Assembly: GCA_029237695.1 (NCBI GenBank)
Contig: CM055265.1
Location: 86,587,447-86,651,446, forward strand
DNA length: 64,000 nucleotides
Direction: 5' to 3'
Source: Conchocele bisecta
Lineage: Eukaryota > Mollusca > Bivalvia > Lucinida > Thyasiridae
This document shows positions 55,720-61,700 of the stretch, piece by piece. Within the stretch, counting starts at the first letter, position 1, and every line of letters starts with the position of its first letter. Under the pieces are notes generated by a model. It did no database searches. It was given only the letters and a program-made list of their open reading frames with translations, and was not told the origin of the DNA. A program made the position numbers and the translations under genes.

Positions 55720-58700
55720 ACGGAAAAGCTATGCCTATGTCCCGCTTCTGCTAAAGCAGGCGGGACAAAAATCGGTGAAGTGGTGTAACTAACTAACTAA
55801 CGCACGTACATGAACTAGCGCTATATCCCCTCTTGCCTAACGGCGAAGGGATAATAATCCTGATCTGGTGTCAGGTGTCCTTAAAAACATACTTAGCCCA
55901 AGTGAATCCCAGAAACGATGATTCACAGCGAGGATACACATATCCTCGCATCCTACGTGCTTGTAAAACAGGGGACAGGTGTTTCAGTGGTTCAGTAGAC
56001 CAGTCATGTAAACAGGTAAATCAACTTGGAAAAACACTAGTAACTTCACTTAGAAACACTTCTGGGGCACCATCAATGTTATAACTGGCAGAATTTGACA
56101 GTGTGTCGTCACGTTGCTTAGTTTACTAAGCAGCGTGATATTAAACTGACAAACTCTGCCAAGTCTTGAGCCGATGAATCCCCGGATGAAGTCCCAAGTT
56201 CCAGTTACTTGTAATTTTCCGAGTTCGGTAACCATAGACTGGCCCATAGCGAACTATGTGGACCGTTTCCAACATACCTGTAGAAGGCCGCGCCTCATGA
56301 GAAAGACTTGATCACAGTAAGACGTGCTCCCACGCAGGTAGCTCTCCACAGCTCTGGCCAGCCAGAACCTGCAATCATTCACTCATTCATTGCATGTCTC
56401 TGATAGATGACTACAGTCTCGGAACTCCAGATAAGGTGCATATTGGCGTATTTTACGCACATATTTTAGCCGAATACGCATTGAAAAGCGGGAGTACACA
56501 ATACTCACAGCAATGCAAAAATACGCATTGATTTTCAAATTGAGCAGTGAAAATACTGCAATAAAGTTGAAAATTTACTTTAAATAGTTGAGCTGCAAAA
56601 TAAGTGCATTTGAAGTGCATTTGTTCACTATTTAATAAGAAAGAAAATCAATAATACATTTGTAAAAATAAAATAAGCATTGCATTTGAAATATGGGGGT
56701 ATAATACTCTTCAGATACAAAACTTATCTGGAGAGCTGCCGTCTGTTATTGATGAAAAAGTACTTACATTTAAATATATTTTTTAGATATACCGTAATTA
56801 CCCTAAATATTCGGACACCAAAACCAATTGTTATAAGTGTCATAAACATTTATCAAGTTGATTATGTTGTCCAATGAGGCCTCCGAAGCATTCTGTGAAA
56901 ATGGCAAATAGTGCAGACCCTGATCAGACTGCTCCTTCAGGAGCAGGCTGGTCTGGGTCTACACTGTTTGCTCACATATTGGTGTCCGAATATTTAGGGT
57001 AATTACGGTAATGTGTTTTCCTATCGGCCAATGGTATATTGTGAAATGGACTTACCTGAATGTGGACGTCGTGGGTTCCTTCTTCATCACTTCAACAATC
57101 TTCGTGAGCAGTCCCTTGCTGCCCCGACACATCAGGGACCTGCAATGGAAATACGTGAAAGGGTTTCACAGTCAATGTTAAATATAGTCCTTGGTTTCAA
57201 GACTCGCCCGAAAGACCAGTTCCAATTCTAACGTTGTGTATATGGCCTCCGTTTCATCCAAAAAACAGTGGGATGGAAATAATATGAAAGTATTTGCTCT
57301 GTCCACTATCCAGCCATCCTTACCTGCAATTGAACCCATTCCGTGTGTGATTCATTGGTCCATCATTCCAACAGTACATATTATTTAAAAACATGGTGTT
57401 CTATTTATCAGGGAATACTTTGTTACAGAATGAGCAAACGCTGTGGATTACGTTGAAAAGAATAGACTTTAAACCAACATCATTCAGTAATGTCATGTGA
57501 CATCATTTGACCAATTAAACATCAATGAAAAGTAGTTTTTAATCAGTTGTGACCCAGATACGAGTGCATAGTCAATGCAGGATACAAACATTTATTATCA
57601 GTTGTATGAATTCTGATTCGGCTATGCAAAGATCATTTTGGCAAGCGAGAATAAAAGAATATTTTGATCTGCCTGCGTGTCCGATCACATAAGCCCCATT
57701 TCTCCAGTCATGGCCACATTTAAATCATTATGTAGACATACACTTACTTGTTGATACTGTCGAGGTTTGGCAATTGTAAAGAACCAGCTTTACCTGCAAT
57801 AAACGAGCAAACAGAAAAGATTACAAATGGGCCAAGAACTGAGACAACAGGGTTTATTTCACTGTCGACCAATGTAGATCCTGATTCACCAAAATTGCTA
57901 AAGGACTAATCTAGCTATGTGCAATTTGAGGGAGTAATAATGAATTGTACGGAATTGTCTGTATGCCTAATGGCTGTTCCGTTTATTAAAAAGGGAGATG
58001 CAATTTTGCGTGCGACACACCTTGGGCCACGTGTGTAATGTTTCATGAAACTGTTACAAAGGGTATTCCAGCCATGGACTGGACAAGACCGTGTGTAGAG
58101 AGAGAGAGGCAGAGGTGGCGTAACAATGTCAAATTTATCAATAGTGACTTTTCTCCAGGCAACACAATTATTTACTCACCATTAATTCGTTTAACTTCAT
58201 TCAATTCATTTTTTGACAACAGCAGATGCTTGTAGCTGGAAAGAAAACAGCAGCATGCTAGACAGGACACAATTAGTGCAACCTCTCTAAACAATACACC
58301 CCGATAGTTCCCCAGGATATACAGTTTACAGATGTTCCACTGTAATTCAGTTATATGAGCTCTTCAATACGAGACGCGCCATGTGATTTTGTACTTTCGG
58401 ACATCTGCGTAATTTCATTAAAAACGTTTACAAATACAAAATTTACAATGTGTTTCATAAATAAAGAGTACTCTGAAAATGTTGTCAACTTTTGATGCCA
58501 GTTACAGAAAATATTACGCAGATGTCTGAAGGTACAACATCACATGGCATGTCTCATGTGTGTTTGTGATTTGCGATCATGACCAGACATTATCACCAGA
58601 CAGAGATAAATCACAATGAAACCGGTTGTCTGTTAGTTCGGTTTAGAGGTTCTAATGATTGGGTTTTACGTCCGTTCAAACAGCATGGTCATACGTGGCT

Positions 58701-61700
58701 GTAACTGGAGATACACGGGGCTTAGGGATTTATGGCCGGTGTACCTCCGTTTCAAATAGCACACTCCTGTAGCCTGATAATGATCTGTATTGCTTGTTGG
58801 AAGCATGACTGGTGTTGATCTGGATCTACAATGGTTGCAAAACCCTTCAGCCCGATTTCTCCAGTCACATATACTGTACTGTACATTCCAAACTAAAATT
58901 ACTTTCAGCATTAAAACACAACATCCCGATCTGGTTCCAGGCACCATAACTACACTTGGATCACGGCAATATGAACCAGCTCAAAGTCAAAGGGACAGAG
59001 GAAAATATAAACTGTTAGTTAACAAGAGTTATTATATAGGAAAACATGTACTTGGGCCCATAATTTGAGTTATCAGTGGTTTGAATTAATGAGTTTGAGG
59101 TAACGAGTGTAGACTGTATTTGCAAACGGACAGAGGTCCACTACAACAGTGAGAGGAACATACTCTGAGTGATCACAGAAACTATGGACCAGTCGCAGAA
59201 ACTGTATCTTCAACGCCACCTCCTGAAATGGAAATCACAGCAGGTTCATGGATGGCTGTTTATCAGGCAACAAGCTTTGCATTGGTCAAAATGAAATGAA
59301 TGAGTTTAATGTCTCATTCGACAGACTAGTGGGAATGGAAATACTAAAGTAGTTAACATGTCCTAGGGTAGGTTTTGAACTCGCAACCTTCAGTATTGAA
59401 GTCATGTTATTCTACCCATGAGCCTCAGCCCGTCCCTGCATTGGTGAAATATGTACCGAGTGATAATATGTCGTATCAGGCATTGACCAATTACGAATAT
59501 CCGGGTTGTAACAAATTGAAAGCTGATGTTTCATTGGTCGAACGGCATTACATGACGTTATCAAATGACGCAACATAAACAAGTCTGCGCTATTTAAAAT
59601 GAAAATCACGTCATAATTGCTCATTCTAAAGCGTAAAACGTTACTTGATAAATAGAATACGTTGCTAGTGTCTGCATATCAAAAGGTTAAACGAAGCAAT
59701 GTGAAGTCAAAACGACAAACACAATCAATTCTTGTGTCGATGATATAGGGTGACAGTTTAGAGAGATTCTGCTGTATTTGTGGCATATGAGCAATGCAAG
59801 ACATGTTTATTTGCTCTGCAGTCACGAACAGACATCAGAGCATAAACCATAATCAGTATTAAACATCGGTGTGTTCTATGTGTCTGGTTTAGACAGGTTA
59901 AACTGTATTTTATTAAACAGCTAGTCATTTTACAAGTACAGTGGTGTCCGGTTTAGAGGGTTCCACTGTAATTAAGCACTTGATGACCAATTTCTGTAAT
60001 TTTCAGTCATGAACAGACGGGACAATGAAATAAAGTACATTGAAACCCATCTAAATTAAGCACAATGGGGTGGTCTCCAAGGTGTCCGGTTTAGTGGGAT
60101 TCCACTGTAGTCTAATGTATATATAAGAATATGTTACGAGTACATACCGGACTACATTCGCAGGAGGCATTGTGACCGCGCATTCTGTGTCGGCTATTGT
60201 AGCGGCCTCTGTAACAAGCAAATAAGACATGCAATACCATTCTAAGTTGCACACATGATCAGTTAATTGACTGATAGTTCTTGGTAAGCTGTCGATATTT
60301 AAGGCGTCTCAAGGAAGTGCAGAAAAAATCAGGAGAACCGAAAAGAATCAATCTGATTTACGGTTGTGGAGATAAAGGGCACTTAAAACAACAAGTATAT
60401 GTGTCAGCATATAAATTCCCCTAGTGGTAGATTGGAGAAACTATGGCACTGACAGACACAGTCAACAATATATGCCTCCTAGCTTCTCCGAGACAGGGAG
60501 CATAAAAATGGGTGGACATGAATGTCAACGGCATGCCATCAAATAGGCAGAAGAAAATGAGCATAGAAAGTCGATGGGTAGCAATATAAGAGACGAGCCA
60601 TGTGATTTTGTACCTATGTAAACATATTGACAAAATTTATGATATTTTCCATAAATGACATCAAAAGTCGACGAAATGTTCAGTGCAGAGATCGAATAGC
60701 ATTCCACATTTGCTATGAAACTTTCATCAACTAACGCCGTCTTATAAAACATCACAGTTTCTGTAAATATTTTTCACGAAAAATCGCACAGGTACAAAAT
60801 CACATGGCTTGTCCCATATACCCATATGGTCAACTTACACTTGGCACTTCCATATAAACTGATCGAACAGGTCACTGAGACCTGCGGCCAACTTTAACTC
60901 AGCTAGCTTTCTCTGTACCTGAAATGGGAATTGAAATGGTCACTAACAGCTACATTCCACATTTGCCCCGAAATTTTCATAATGAAATTTTCAAAATGGC
61001 TGTGAATCACAGCCATTTTGAAAACTTCATTATGAAAATGAAGTCTAAGGATAAATTTATTAATTTTTATTATACTGAATTTATTACATTATCACAGCGT
61101 GTGATAATGTAATAAATTCAGTATAATAAAATTAATAAACAAGTATACTTTGCAATTTTGGTGAAATAGGCTACAGATCCGATGCCAGGCACGCTATACT
61201 GGATCAATTAGCCGCAGGTGTGAATCCCAGTGAGATTCATGGCTAAAGTATGAATCCTTAAGCAGAGATCCAGAAACGTTTTGTGTCTAAAAAGTATTGT
61301 ACTCCCCGACTTCGAAATGAAATCAAACAGATTGATTGGCCGCGACTGAGCACAGATCAGCATTGATCAATCAATGTGGGATGGAAATACTATGACAAGG
61401 TTTGAACCCGCAACCTTCCGATTTGAAATCATGTGTCCTAACCCCTAGGCCATAAACCATCTCTCCTAATCAAACTGATTTCGAGCACAATAATGGGGTA
61501 CATGCTCGGAAAGCTTTACAAGCACAGGCTGTTGTTACCTACCTTTTTTCTATGTTTGCCCAATAAGAACAAACCTAGAACATAGACGACTTCTACTCTT
61601 TGTACCAATTCCTCGGTAATCTTCAGGCCTTGTTGTATAACTAGTGGACTGCCTGCAGTTGTGGGTGCAGCGATTCCTGCAATACACATATAAATATATG

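Larger units (their letters stand above)
54126..55772 (+). mobile_element. 1.65-kb hairpin-ended element, signature 'ATGTCCCGC', with satellite interior and (CCG)n
   Basis: The left end is ACAAGAGCTCCGCGGAGC (itself a palindrome) then ATGTCCCGCCTGGCAC. The right end is the (CCG)n run, 'GACGGAAAAGCTATGCCT', and a perfect hairpin GTCCCGCTTCTGC TAAA GCAGGCGGGAC then AAAAA at about 55,739-55,770. It lies in the same TRPC4AP intron as the preceding element. Confidence 0.92.

Noticed and set aside
54126..55772. Helitron assignment for hairpin-ended elements
   Set aside because: The terminal hairpin is suggestive, but the ends lack the 5' TC and 3' CTRR motifs and A/T insertion context; no Rep/helicase seen.
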